Shown one piece after another: positions 1 to 9,512 of a DNA stretch of 64,000 bases. The notes under the pieces were generated by a model, which was given only the letters and a program-made list of their open reading frames with translations, was not told the origin of the DNA and ran no database searches. A program made the position numbers and the translations under genes. The DNA is from Myrica gale (taxonomy: Eukaryota; Streptophyta; Magnoliopsida; Fagales; Myricaceae): the NCBI GenBank assembly GCA_963930655.1, contig OZ005603.1, positions 13,477,001 through 13,541,000 on the forward strand, in the 5' to 3' direction. Each line of letters opens with the position of its first letter. The stretch's first letter is position 1.

Positions 1-544
1 CAAGTCGCTTTATTGTATCGTTGGAAAGGTTTAAATAACTTTTTGAACCATTTTGAATGATCTGGCGTCATTCCATAATTTCTGCAAATTCGTGGTATGC
101 ATCGACATATGGTCAGCATTTGTTGACACATTAAAACTTGGTCAGAAATTTTGCTCTCGGGAGACAGTGCAATATGTCGACATTTTGTCTACTATGTGTC
201 AACACCATGAATTCTGAATTTTGGAGTAAATGCAATGTGTTGACACTTGTCTTCAATTTGTCGACACTATAAGTGCATGAGAGATTTTTCAGCAACTTGA
301 AAGTGTCTTTTCACTCCAATTCATCTTTAAACACCTAAAATGAATAATGTGGACATTTTAGCTTATGAAATGATGTTAATATATATTTAGAACATTTTAT
401 AGAGAGATAACCTCAAACTTTTAAAACACTTTTTAGAAATTGTGGATTGACAACGTAAAATCTAAAAGTCTTCAAATCACTTAGAATTTTTGTTATCATC
501 AAAATCAAATATGGATTGTTTGCAAAACAACCTTGGATGAACAC
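1..544. other. AT-rich non-coding stretch with recurring TGTCGACA/TGTTGACA motifs
   Basis: No credible gene is seen. Between about 85 and 275 the motif TGTYGACA and its near-complement TGTCAACA recur about six times, spaced by some 20-50 bases of unrelated sequence. The stretch ends where the gypsy gag similarity of the next feature begins, so 544/545 is probably a deletion or rearrangement junction of that element. Confidence 0.4.
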
Positions 545-1299
545 ATAGAAGTAGTGCTCCGCTTTATCAAGCCATTCATGTGGATCACCTCCACTAAACT
601 TTGGGAACTCTATATTCGGTCCCCTAGGTCCTCGGTTGTGAAACCGATTTCTATCTCCACAATCTCTATCATGATCACCTCTATTATAGTGTTGTCTCCT
701 AGGTCCTCGGTTGTGAAACCAATTTCCATCACTCTCACCACCATCACGATCATAGTGGTCACGATCACTTCTCGCTCCTTCTCGCCATCTAACATCTTCA
801 TAGGTTCGGTCATAGTATCTCTCCTCCCTATACAGACTTCATCCATGTCTACCTTCCATCCTTGCATGATCATCACCATGGTTGGACTCCTCCTGTAGCC
901 ACCTCTCGACTACCTCATGCGCATTATCCACACGTCCACCAATTCTAAGTTGTTTTCGCGGTCTAGGCTCCCCCTTGTGGACACGAATATATGAGTTTCT
1001 CTCTCATCAATGGGTTGAACATCCTCCCTCCTATTCTCCTTCATCCCCGCGGCTTGTTCATGGTTGCCCCCACTTGGCTTTCCACCAAGTCTTGCTAACA
1101 CCACTTGTATATCTTGCTTCATACCTTCCACCGCTCCACTATTCTCATTAGTGGCCATGGTGACCGCAGCTACGACTCCTTGTATGTGAGCCACGGTCGT
1201 GGTTGTCTCCTTCATCTTGTCTTTAAGCCATAGAGTAGATGACTCCAAGGCTTCGAATCGGTCTCGGTTAGAAGTGAGGAAACTTGAAACTGTCTCCAT
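545..1299 (-). pseudogene. Ty3/gypsy retrotransposon gag, truncated and frameshifted
   Basis: Read on the minus strand from an ATG at 1299, this begins METVSSFLTSNRDRFEALES and continues through a charged helical region. It then passes, with a frame change near 910, into an Arg/Asp/Gly/His-rich linker (about 880-620) with two near-copies of WFHNRGPR. It ends in the gypsy gag signature EFPKFSGGDPHEWLDKAEHYF-like (about 610-545; the classic form is FPKFDGSDP..WL..CE.YF). Similarity stops abruptly there, and no protease, reverse transcriptase or integrase follows, so only the N-terminal third of gag is left. The frame change and truncation make it a non-coding relic. It lies just downstream of an LTR in the same orientation, as expected for the 5' end of an element. 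Confidence 0.7.
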
Positions 1300-1304
1300 T
1301 GCAA

Positions 1305-1440
1305 TACTTGGCTGCAACAACAAGTCCAACCTTGGGTTCTCTCCAAAAGAAGATCGAACCCCTCCGCCGCTCAAGAACAAACAAGTTCCAACATTGGGTT
1401 CTCTCCAAAATGAAGATCGAACTCCACCTCGAGTATGAAC
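1305..1440 (-). repeat. Direct repeat in the gypsy gag leader
   Basis: Two adjacent near-identical units of about 60 bp (roughly 1328-1372 and 1392-1430) share the phrase TTGGGTTCTCTCCAAAA followed by AAGATCGAAC. They lie just upstream of the gag ATG on the minus strand and look like a tandem duplication in the leader of the retrotransposon. Confidence 0.5.
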
Positions 1441-1590
1441 TCCAACAAGCAAATACAACTATGCAAACCAATTAATCCAAAGAAATGAATCAAACTAGTA
1501 TAGGCTCGTGTTTACCTCCCTTGAAGATCTTCACGCTCCACTTCACCTCTCAATGAAATCTTCAAGCAACTATCAATGAAAGCACCATTT

Positions 1591-2228
1591 TGTTAGGGAC
1601 CCCGGTCTAGGCCACCATAACAACGCTAACTCTCGCCAAGTGATTCGAACGCGATCACCCCAATTGATCCTCCTAAACCGTTCTTAGTAATACATGAGAT
1701 GAAATATAGAATCAAACACACCAAAATGGAGAACACTCAAGATATTATTGATAAGAACGAAGAACATGGTTAATGGTTAATTAGCCCAAGAACGGATACC
1801 CGAACTAGGTTATTGCCTATAATGAATCTCAATGATAAGGTTATTAGCCTTAACAACAAAGTAGCATATACGTGCCTATGTTCGGCCAAAACACTCTCAA
1901 AAGCACTCGGGCTCTCCAAGACTCTACTATTCTCAATATCTTAATGAATCACCTAATGCTCCTAAGGGTGTTTATATAGACATCTTTAGGATCTTACAAA
2001 CCCTAATAGACTTCAATCAAATAACAATCAAATCAAATCTAAATCAAATAACTGATCTTTAGGAATCAATTCCTTAAATCAAGGAGATTTGATATTACAT
2101 GTCTAATTCAACATAAACATAAAGGAAATGAATCTTCTAGAATTTAGGAAAGCATCCCTAAATCTTGAAGATATGATTTATTCAATCTCAACTAGAAAGG
2201 AAACTAATCTCCTACGATACCTCAATCA
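1591..2228 (-). repeat. 5' LTR of the Ty3/gypsy relic
   Basis: On the minus strand this ends in CCTAACA at 1591, immediately before a primer-binding-like stretch (AAATGGTGCTTTCATTGAT, 1590-1572) and then the gag leader. That is the expected order LTR - PBS - gag. A TATA box lies inside at 1980-1971 on the minus strand. The outer end is set only approximately, near 2228, because no second LTR copy is in the window to compare. Length is about 640 bp, normal for plant gypsy LTRs. Confidence 0.55.
1971..1980 (-). promoter_or_regulatory. TATA box in the gypsy LTR
   Basis: TCTATATAAA is read on the minus strand, inside the LTR and upstream of the gag relic. It is the likely start point of the retrotransposon transcript (U3/R boundary just downstream). 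Placement is by motif only. Confidence 0.5.
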
Positions 2229-3156
2229 GTGGCTAAATCTCGCCACCGTCCACGGCGCCGCCGCCGACGCTTGCACCTCCATGGGTAGTGGTGCTCTTTT
2301 GACTCCCTGGACCTTCCTCTTCCATTCCCCACCTAGCACCAATAGAGGTGGTGGTGCTCCGCCACTGGTGGTGGCTGGTGGTGGTGACCATCCTGTGTCA
2401 TGGCACTTCTTTGTCTGCTGACCCGCTGCTGCTGCTTGGCTTGGCTGGTGGCCAAGGACTTGTTGCGGTACTGTGTCATGGCAAGGTCATGGGCTGTAAT
2501 AACATGTTTGTGGCTTGTTGGCTGGCATGCCAGATATGGGAGTTGGTGGGGCGTCATCCCTTGTCAAGGGAGCTGGGGCACTTAGCTTACGCGCGCAAGC
2601 GCTGATGTCATGGCATGGTTGTGGTGCTATCGCCGCGCGCGTTGTGGGCTTGTCAAGGGTGTCATTGGTGCCTCATCTAGGCACCTATCCTCCCACGGCT
2701 GTCATAGCCCATGTCATCACTGGGTATCCTTTCACCTTCGCTTCACGCCCCCACTACACGCCCTGCATTTGACAACATGTGCCTGTTCAGCTCCAACTCG
2801 CCCGATCCACCATCCACTCTAGCCTTTGGCCCAACCCAAATTCGGCTGCACTCTGACCCGTTCCAGTTCACCTGACCTAGTTCTACCCGGCACATACAGT
2901 TCCAGTCCGACCCAGCCCATCTCGATTTCGTCCGACCCATCAGACCAGCCCAGATCAATAGCCTCTGTCAGCCGACCATCGACACCGACCGACTTCCATC
3001 GTCGGTCGCCGTCCTCTGTCGTCCACTGACAATGGCCGCCGCCGCCTACTACTGGTAGCCACCTCCAGCCGCAGTCCAGCGGAGCTCCGGCACTATTTTT
3101 CGCGCTGGTTTCAACTGTGCCCTATGTTTGCTCTAATTCGGTCAGCATTTTCATTT
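2229..3156 (+). other. GC-rich segment upstream of the copia gag, no LTR found
   Basis: This is strikingly GC-rich compared with both sides, with runs of Ser/Pro/Thr codons in several frames and many stops. It sits between the gypsy LTR and the copia gag ATG. No copy of the copia 3' LTR and no tRNA-Met primer site is visible, so the copia 5' LTR is missing. The segment may be the element's long leader or unrelated DNA. I see no gene in it. Confidence 0.4.
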
Positions 3157-4154
3157 ATGGCTTACACTAATAATATTAATGTCATTCGGCCTATTGACAT
3201 TGTTTTGGATGGCTCCAACTATAATGATTGGGCACAGAAGATGTCAGTGATTCTCATTGGTCGTAGGTTATGATGTTTTGTTTCTGGCGATAAAACGGAA
3301 CCTAAGAAAGTTGACAAGGAAACTGCGGATGATTTCGTTGATCGTTCGAGGTATGGGAAGTCTCTCATTGTATGATTTTATCATGGTTTATCAATACCTC
3401 CTTTCCATCTATTTTCAGTCCCCTTCCCAAATTTTGAAATGCCCACCTTGATTTAGAATTTTTGGCCGACTGATACAACTGCTCTAGCAATGCTGCCCTT
3501 CAGTTTCAACTGGAATCCAAGGTTTATCAGATGCATCAACAGTCTGACCAATCTATTGTTGAGTTTCACTCTCAAGTGAGTAGTATCTGAGATCAGCTCT
3601 CTCAAGCTAATCCCCCTTTTACTAATGCTAAGTCTATTGAGCTCTTTTTTGAATATAAGGATCGTTGTCAGTTCATTCATTTTATGATGCATCTTCGGGA
3701 TGATTTTCAGAATACTAGAGCATCTTTGTTTCATCGCTCTCCACTGCCTATATTAAATATTGCTCTTACTTAGCTCATTTATGAGAAGACACGACAACAG
3801 ACTCATCGGGTGCCAACTTCTGATTTGGTCATGGCCACTGCCTCCTCCGGTTCCATAGCAGCTACTGCTCAACCGCAACGTTTGTTTAGTAAATGTCACT
3901 ATTGTAAGAAGGTTGGTCACCGGATTTCTGAGTGTGCAAAGAAAAAGGCTAAGGATTCCAAATATGCTCAGAAAGCTAAGACCTATACTCCCACCACCAA
4001 GAATTTAGCTGCTGCGTCTACCAGTTCCTCAGCTTCTGGGTCCTCTTCTACACCCGCTTCGTCGTCCTTTATTGCAGTTAATCTCGAGGCAATTGTCCAC
4101 CAGGTTCTATCTCATTCTTCTACTGTATTGATCATTTCCTCAGGTAAATCTTCC
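3157..4154 (+). pseudogene. copia gag with CCHC zinc knuckle, broken
   Basis: The start codon at 3157 opens a typical copia gag N-terminus (MAYTNNIN, then LDGSNYNDWAQKMS, about 3157-3250). Frameshifts and stops follow at once (about 3260-3780). The C-terminal part is open again from about 3810 and contains CHYCKKVGHRISEC, the CX2CX4HX4C nucleic-acid-binding knuckle, followed by a Lys-rich and Ser/Ala-rich linker. This structural protein would package the element's RNA, but the breaks make this copy non-functional. Confidence 0.75.
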
Positions 4155-5794
4155 TTTGGGTTTATTGACTCAGGTTATTGTAATCATATGACTTATGATT
4201 CTTCTGTCCTATTTGATAAACAATCTTTGCATCTCGTACTTGTCATATACACTGATGATGGTTCACATATGTCTGTCAGTCATGTTGGCTCTATTTCTAC
4301 ATCTACTCTTTCCATCCCTGATATATATCATGTTCCCAAATTGTCTCTCAATCTCCTTTCTGTTGGTCAACTTGTTGAGCATGGTCTTATCTTAACCGTT
4401 TCTGACAAAGGGTGTGATGTGTAGGATCAGAAGATGGGCCAGCTAGTTGGGACAGGTCATAAAGTTGGTCTCCTTTTCGAGCTTTTGTTCCTGCATGTTC
4501 CTAGTCCATATTTTGCTCCATCTTTTCCCGCCATTGTTTCTTCTAGTCTTTTGCTCCACCTCGTGTTCAGTCTTTAGCTTCTAGTGGTCAATTTGGACGA
4601 GTCGATTTTGACTCTTTTGATTGTGTTTCTTGTCAATTAGAAAAACAAAAGGCTTTATCCTTTTAATAATAATGAATCTTTATCCTTTGCCCCTTTTGAT
4701 CTTGTTCATTATGATGTTTGGGGCCCTGCCCTTGTTCCTAGTCAGAGGGGGATCTCGTTACTTTATTATCTTTATCGATGATTATTCTCGTTACACATGA
4801 TTTTATCTTTTTCATGATCGCTCTGAGTTGTTACGTGTGTTTCGTGACTTTAAATAGAGTATTAAAATTTACTTCGACCGCACAATCAAAAAATTTTCGT
4901 TCCAATAATGCCATGGAGTATACATCTGTCTCTTTTCTTAACATACTCATAGAGGACGACACTTTGTCTCATAGATCTTGTCCTTATACTTCCTAGAAGA
5001 ATGAGTGTGATGTACGTAAGCATCTCCATATTCTCAACACTGTAAGATCCCTTCTCACTTATGTCACTCTCCCTGAATCGTTCTGGGGAGAAGCTACTCT
5101 TACAGCTGTTCATACCATTAATCGAGTTCCTTCTCCTAAAACTTCAAAACAGTCTCCCTATGAACTCCTGCATGGAAAGGTACCCAAATTATTCTCTCTT
5201 GAAAGTTTTCAGTTGTGCCTGTTTTGTATTACAGTTACCTTATGAGCGTACCAAACTTGAACCTCGTTCTCGTCTTTGTTGTTTCCTTGGTTGTGGGATT
5301 GAACTAAAAGGTTATCAATGTTATGATCCTAAAACCAAGCGTCTTTGTATATCCTTTCATGTTCAGTTTTTGGAACACAAGTTCTTCACTAGTATGTCTC
5401 CATTCCCAGACTCTTCTTCATCTCTTTCTCCAGTTTTTTTACTCTAGTGCATATATTTCTTTAGTTTCTAATGCAGGTGATGAAAGCTCCTTAAGTGACA
5501 ATCCAACGCATGTTCCTTCTGAGTCTGGACCATCGCCTGATCCAGTCATCATTCTCAATTCCTCCTCCGCTCCAGATATTCGTCGCTCTACTCAAGTAAG
5601 AGCCCCTCCGTCTCATCTTAATGATTTTCAATGTTTTTATGCTATTGTCACTCGTCATGAGCCTTGCAGTTATCGCGAAACTAGTTCTGACCCTTTTTAG
5701 CAAAAAGCTATGTCTGACGAACTCCAGGCTCTTCACAAAACTCATACAAGGGACTTGGTCGATTTGTCTCCTTGTAACTCTGCAATAGGCTATA
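4155..5794 (+). pseudogene. copia protease and integrase region, broken
   Basis: GFIDSGYCNHMT at about 4157-4192 corresponds to the aspartic protease active-site segment (usually DSGA/DTGA..HM). FDCVSCQLEKQKALSF (about 4616-4664) is the Cys pair end of the integrase zinc-binding domain. It is followed by a small frame-shifting duplication, then FAPFDLVHYDVWGPA (start of the integrase core) and LPESFWGEATLTAVHTINRVPS (about 5070-5130, two frames). Between and after these are many stops. The segment runs into the reverse transcriptase start (about 5640-5794) and is cut by the hAT insertion. Confidence 0.75.
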
Positions 5795-5802
5795 AGTGAG
5801 TG
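5795..5802. repeat. 8-bp target site duplication, left copy (AGTGAGTG)
   Basis: AGTGAGTG directly before the hAT end TAGGGCTG. An identical copy directly follows the other end at 7876-7883. Removing the element and one copy restores continuous copia coding sequence, confirming the insertion. Confidence 0.9.
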
Positions 5803-6284
5803 TAGGGCTGTTCAACCCCGGTGTAGGTGCCGGTTTTGGAAAAAATGTCACCTACACCTACACCGTTAAGGGCAAAAACCGGCCCTTAGCGGTGGTGGTT
5901 TCCGGTAATCCTACATTCATATTAAGCATTTTTTTTAACATATTACGCACATAAAAAATATAAACTCTACACTAATCCAACACAATCCAATCCAATCCAT
6001 TCATGGTTCATTTACAATCCAATCCAGTTCAAGAAACATGTACCTGTAATGACCCAGTATCTACACCGTTTGATGTCTAATGTTGTCCCATGAGGTAGCT
6101 TTATCTGCTCGAGGATGCACCTGCACTAGTTCCAGGAGCTTGAAGACCATACATGCTCCCCACATCACCATACCCAGACTGTTATCAGACAAGAAGTACA
6201 AATACAGATGTCAGAATTACAGAGACATAAGTCGTAGAACCCTAGTGTTTAAGCAAGCCCAGAAAGACATACTTGAGAGGATCT

Positions 6285-6477
6285 GCTGAATATCAAGCTG
6301 ACAACAGCCATCGTAAATATTTTGTCCCTACAAAGCAATTGCAAATATTTTGTCAGAACAAACTCTGAACTTTCAAGAAACATTCACATACAACCACCCA
6401 ACAACCACCCACCTGAAGTGCATCTAATGCAGAAAGAGCACTCTGGCGTGACTGATACTGGATAAGGGCTTGAAAAC
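6285..6477 (-). pseudogene. Captured fragment of a polypyrimidine-tract-binding protein gene (PTB3-like)
   Basis: Two exons are readable on the minus strand. The first (6477-6413) gives FQALIQYQSRQSALSALDAL plus Q. A short intron (6412-6328) with GT and TTGTAG ends follows, and the next exon (6327 to about 6285) gives GQNIYDGCCQLDIQ. Together they match the end of the second RNA-recognition motif of plant PTB proteins, where ..ALQGQNIYDGCCQLDIQ.. is characteristic. After DIQ the match ends, so that is the capture junction. Because the intron is kept, capture was from DNA and not from a reverse-transcribed RNA. The parent gene is not in this window. Not expected to make a functional PTB. Confidence 0.8.
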
Positions 6478-7149
6478 CTAAAAATTTGTAGGAAAATGGA
6501 GAATAATTTAATGCATTTCTGAAAAACCTTTTCTGTTACGAGACCTTGCATAATGTCAGAGATATCCTAATAGCATGCTTAACCAACACAATCGATGTGT
6601 TACAATTCAAATTCTCTATTATCCAAAGCATTAAGAAAGACAAAGAAACAAAAAGTGAAATTACCATGGCTAGAAATATTTGCATCTAATGCTGTCAAAT
6701 GTAATATATGCCATATGCAAAAAATATATTCCAAATCACTATTGTGAAAACAAAGAAAATATCAATTCCAACATGTTCCTCGTTCAAATATAGGCCCCAA
6801 GATTGACAGAGAAACATGAATTTCACAGGAGCTTAAGACAAAAAGTCACGCTACATGAAGTTCACAGGAACTTTTGCCTTCAACGTCTTAAATTCCCCAA
6901 ATACCTTATTTGAAAATTGTCAACATCTTCAGTTGGGTCATTTCGAAATTACAAGTGGGCAAATGCAAAAGCATGAAATGCATTAATCTTAGATACTTTT
7001 ACCTTTGCAAATTTCTTGCAAATAAGGGACATCAAAAGCAGAAAATACTTTTACATTCACAAATTTCTTACAAGTGGGCAAATGAACAAGCATGCAATGC
7101 TTAGATTTCCAAGATTGTAGGGTAAAATTAGAAGCTATTAAAACTTTCA

Positions 7150-7265
7150 AAAGATTAAGAAGGACATCAAGCGATGAAATAGAACAATGGGGTACTCTGA
7201 TTGCGAAGAGAGTGGTTCGGAATCCGCCGAGGCCTTCTCTATCACCTCGAGCAACGTCATAGCGG
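7150..7265 (-). other. Coding-like patch inside the hAT, unidentified
   Basis: On the minus strand, after an acceptor-like AATCAG near 7290, a frame reads AMTLLEVIEKASADSEPLSS and then QSEYPIVL. The composition and lack of stops suggest exon sequence, possibly from a second captured gene. I do not recognise the family. It could also be the continuation of a chance ORF. Confidence 0.3.
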
Positions 7266-7875
7266 AATTGGAAAGGAAAGCTTGAAACCTGATTAATAAA
7301 CAAATAAAGATACGCCAAAAGGAATCCGAACAAATTCCATTCAAAATTCAGATCAAACACCGGCTCATTCATTTAAACAAAAATAAAATATCTAAAATAT
7401 CTCATTTATTTAGCTCCGACATACCTCCTTCCGTCTAATCCAGTAGAGGTTCAAACTCGTTTGAGTTCAGGTGCCTGGAGTCAAAGCATCCGAAAGTGAA
7501 GAGCCGAAGTTCCAAACCCTAGCTGAGCTTTATGTCCGAGCAAAATTTTGGCGCCTTGGACACCGATATACAACACGAGAATATTTTCTACTAGATCGGG
7601 TACCACTTTTGAGGTGCGGCAAGAGGTGGTCGGCGAAGAGAAGAGGGGATTGGGGAGGGTTTTGTGCTGCGGCTGCTGCCTAGGGGGGGAAGGGTTTCAG
7701 GGGTATTATAAACGACGTATTTAAAAAAAAAAAGGGAAACCCGGTTTCCCGGTCCCCGGGAACCGGGAATACCCCCCCGGGTTTTCCCTGATTCATGAAA
7801 CCGACACCGGCACCGGGATGCCGGTGCCCCGGAATCCCGGTGTCGATCCGGTCCCAGTGGCACTGAACACCCCTA

Positions 7876-7883
7876 AGTGAGTG
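7876..7883. repeat. 8-bp target site duplication, right copy (AGTGAGTG)
   Basis: Identical to 5795-5802. It includes the TGA that replaces the Trp codon of the conserved copia GYKWVYKIK motif, so the nonsense mutation is present on both sides of the insertion. Confidence 0.9.
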
Positions 7884-9268
7884 TACAAGATTAAGACACA
7901 AGCTGATGGGTCGGTTGAACGCTACAAAGCTCGTCTTGTGGCACGTGGATTTACTTAGGAATACAATATTGACTATGACGAGAATTTTACACCTGTTGCA
8001 CGTCTTACTTCTTTTAGATCTTTCCTTACAGTTGGAGCCATTCGCCAGTGGAGTATATTCCAAATGGATGTGAAGAATGTGTTCTTTAATGGTGATCTGG
8101 AAGAAAAAGTCTATCTCAAGCCTCCGCAAGGTTATGAGCATCTACTTCAGAAGGTTTGCCGCCTTCGTAAGGCTCTTTACCGTCTCAAGTAGTCTCCTCG
8201 TACTTGGTTTTCCAAGTTTAGTTCAATTGTGGCTCAGCAAAGTTTCACTCCCAGTGCATATGATTCTGCCTTATTTTTTCGTCAGTCTGAGAATGATATT
8301 GTTCTCATTTTACTTTATGTTGATGACATGGTTATTACAGGTGATGATCTTTCTGGCATTCAGGCACTTCAGCAGTTCCTTAGTCAACAGTTTGAGATGA
8401 AAGATTTGGGTTCTCTAAGTTATTTCTTGGGTCTTGGGGTGTCCTCTTATTCAGATGGCTATTATCTTTCTCAAGCTAAGTATGCGTCTAAGCTCTTGTC
8501 TCGTGTCGGACTGACCGATAGTAAGACTATTGATAGTCTTCTAGAGACGAATGTCAAACTTCTTTCCAGTGAGGGTACACTCTTAGATGATACCACACTC
8601 CATGGACAATTGGTTGGTAGTCTCATCTACGTCACGGTGACTCATCCTGAAATTTCCTATGCAGTCACCTTCGTCAGCCAGTTTATGCATTCCCCTCGCT
8701 CTACTCACTGTGTCGTTGTTCTCTAGATTCTTCGGTATGTAAAAATGGACTTTGTTTCATGGGCTTCATTTTTCTACTCAATCCTCATTGGATCTTCAGG
8801 CGTACTCTGATGCTGATTGAGCAGGAGACCCACTGATTTTCGTTCCACCACTAGATATTGTTTCTTGCTCAGCACATCTCTTATCTCGTGGAAAAGTAAG
8901 AAACAAATTGTTGCTCTCGTTCCAGTACGGAAGCTGAATATTGTGCCTTGGCCGATACTACCTCTGAACTCTTGTGGCTTCGTTGGATATTGCATGATAT
9001 TGGTTTTCCTTTTTCAAGTAGTTCTGCTCTTCATTGTGACAACACGAGTGTCATTCAGTTTGTTCACAATGATGTTTTTCATGAGCGCACAAAACATATT
9101 GAAATCGACTGTCATTTCATTCGTCATCATATCAAGCAAGATACTCTTCGATTGCATCATGTTCCTTCTGCAGATCAGCTTGCTGATAACTTCACCAAGG
9201 CTCATCCTTCTGGACATCATCAAGATTTAGTTGGCAAACTCAAGTTAGCATCTTCGCTCCCACCTTGA
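7884..9268 (+). pseudogene. copia reverse transcriptase and RNase H, broken
   Basis: Translation continues from GYK*V into YKIKTQADGSVERYKARLVA, then NFTPVARLTSFR, the palm region and the catalytic LLYVDDMVITGDD (about 8310-8346; YVDD is the active site). RNase H remnants end with HFIRHHIKQ..HVPSADQLADNFTKA (about 9110-9205). In-frame stops replace Gln or Trp at several points (for example at about 7957 and 8190), and frames change near 8720 and 8890. The polymerase would copy element RNA into DNA, but this copy is dead. Confidence 0.85.
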
Positions 9269-9269
9269 G

Positions 9270-9279
9270 TTTGAGGGGG
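9270..9279 (+). other. Polypurine tract of the copia element
   Basis: TTTGAGGGGG immediately precedes the LTR start TGTTAG at 9280. This is the usual position of the plus-strand primer for reverse transcription. Confidence 0.7.
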
Positions 9280-9512
9280 TGTTAGTATATTGTCTATATC
9301 TTCCTGAATCAGTAAGATATTCCCATATCAAGAAGACTGTGATTTGTGATCAAATTGTGATTTGTAATTATTATGTTGATTCTGATTACCATGTATAGCT
9401 CTCTCCCTCATCCTATAAAAGAACATGTCATTGTACAATTTATACACACCTCTGAATATACAAAGTATTCTCCATTCTCTCTGTCTTTTCTCTTATTTCA
9501 ACCGTAATAACA
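9280..9512 (+). repeat. 3' LTR of the copia element (233 bp)
   Basis: Begins TGTTAGTATATTG and ends GTAATAACA, so the ends are the short inverted repeat TGTTA/TAACA. A TATA-like CCTATAAAAG lies at about 9411-9420. It directly follows the purine tract and the end of the pol remnants. The matching 5' LTR was not found in the window. Confidence 0.8.

Larger units (their letters stand above)
5803..7875. mobile_element. Non-autonomous hAT transposon (2073 bp) carrying a host gene fragment
   Basis: The ends are TAGGGCTGTTCA and, inverted at the other side, TAGGGGTGTTCA, flanked by identical 8-bp duplications. This is the hallmark of the hAT superfamily. Both subterminal zones (about 5803-5930 and 7735-7875) are rich in CCGGT/CCCGG motifs, the likely transposase-binding repeats. 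No transposase coding is left. The interior contains exons and an intron of a polypyrimidine-tract-binding-protein gene on the minus strand (6285-6477) plus a second coding-like patch (about 7150-7265, minus). The element therefore behaves like a gene-capturing 'Pack-type' hAT. It inserted into the copia reverse transcriptase. Confidence 0.85.
3157..9512 (+). mobile_element. Ty1/copia retrotransposon, 5' LTR missing, decayed and split by a hAT insertion
   Basis: Domains appear in copia order on the plus strand: gag (from 3157), CCHC zinc knuckle (about 3892-3933), aspartic protease (about 4155), integrase zinc-binding region and core (about 4620-5110), reverse transcriptase (to 5794, resuming at 7884), RNase H (about 8900-9250), purine tract (9270-9279) and 3' LTR (9280-9512). 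Integrase before reverse transcriptase defines copia rather than gypsy. Many in-frame stops are Gln to TAG or Trp to TGA changes, the pattern left by C-to-T decay of methylated DNA, and there are several frameshifts. No protein of the element is intact. Confidence 0.9.

Noticed and set aside
610..1458. A host gene encoded on the minus strand at 610-1458
   Set aside because: The frames share gypsy gag motifs, change frame and lie next to an LTR, so this is a retrotransposon relic.
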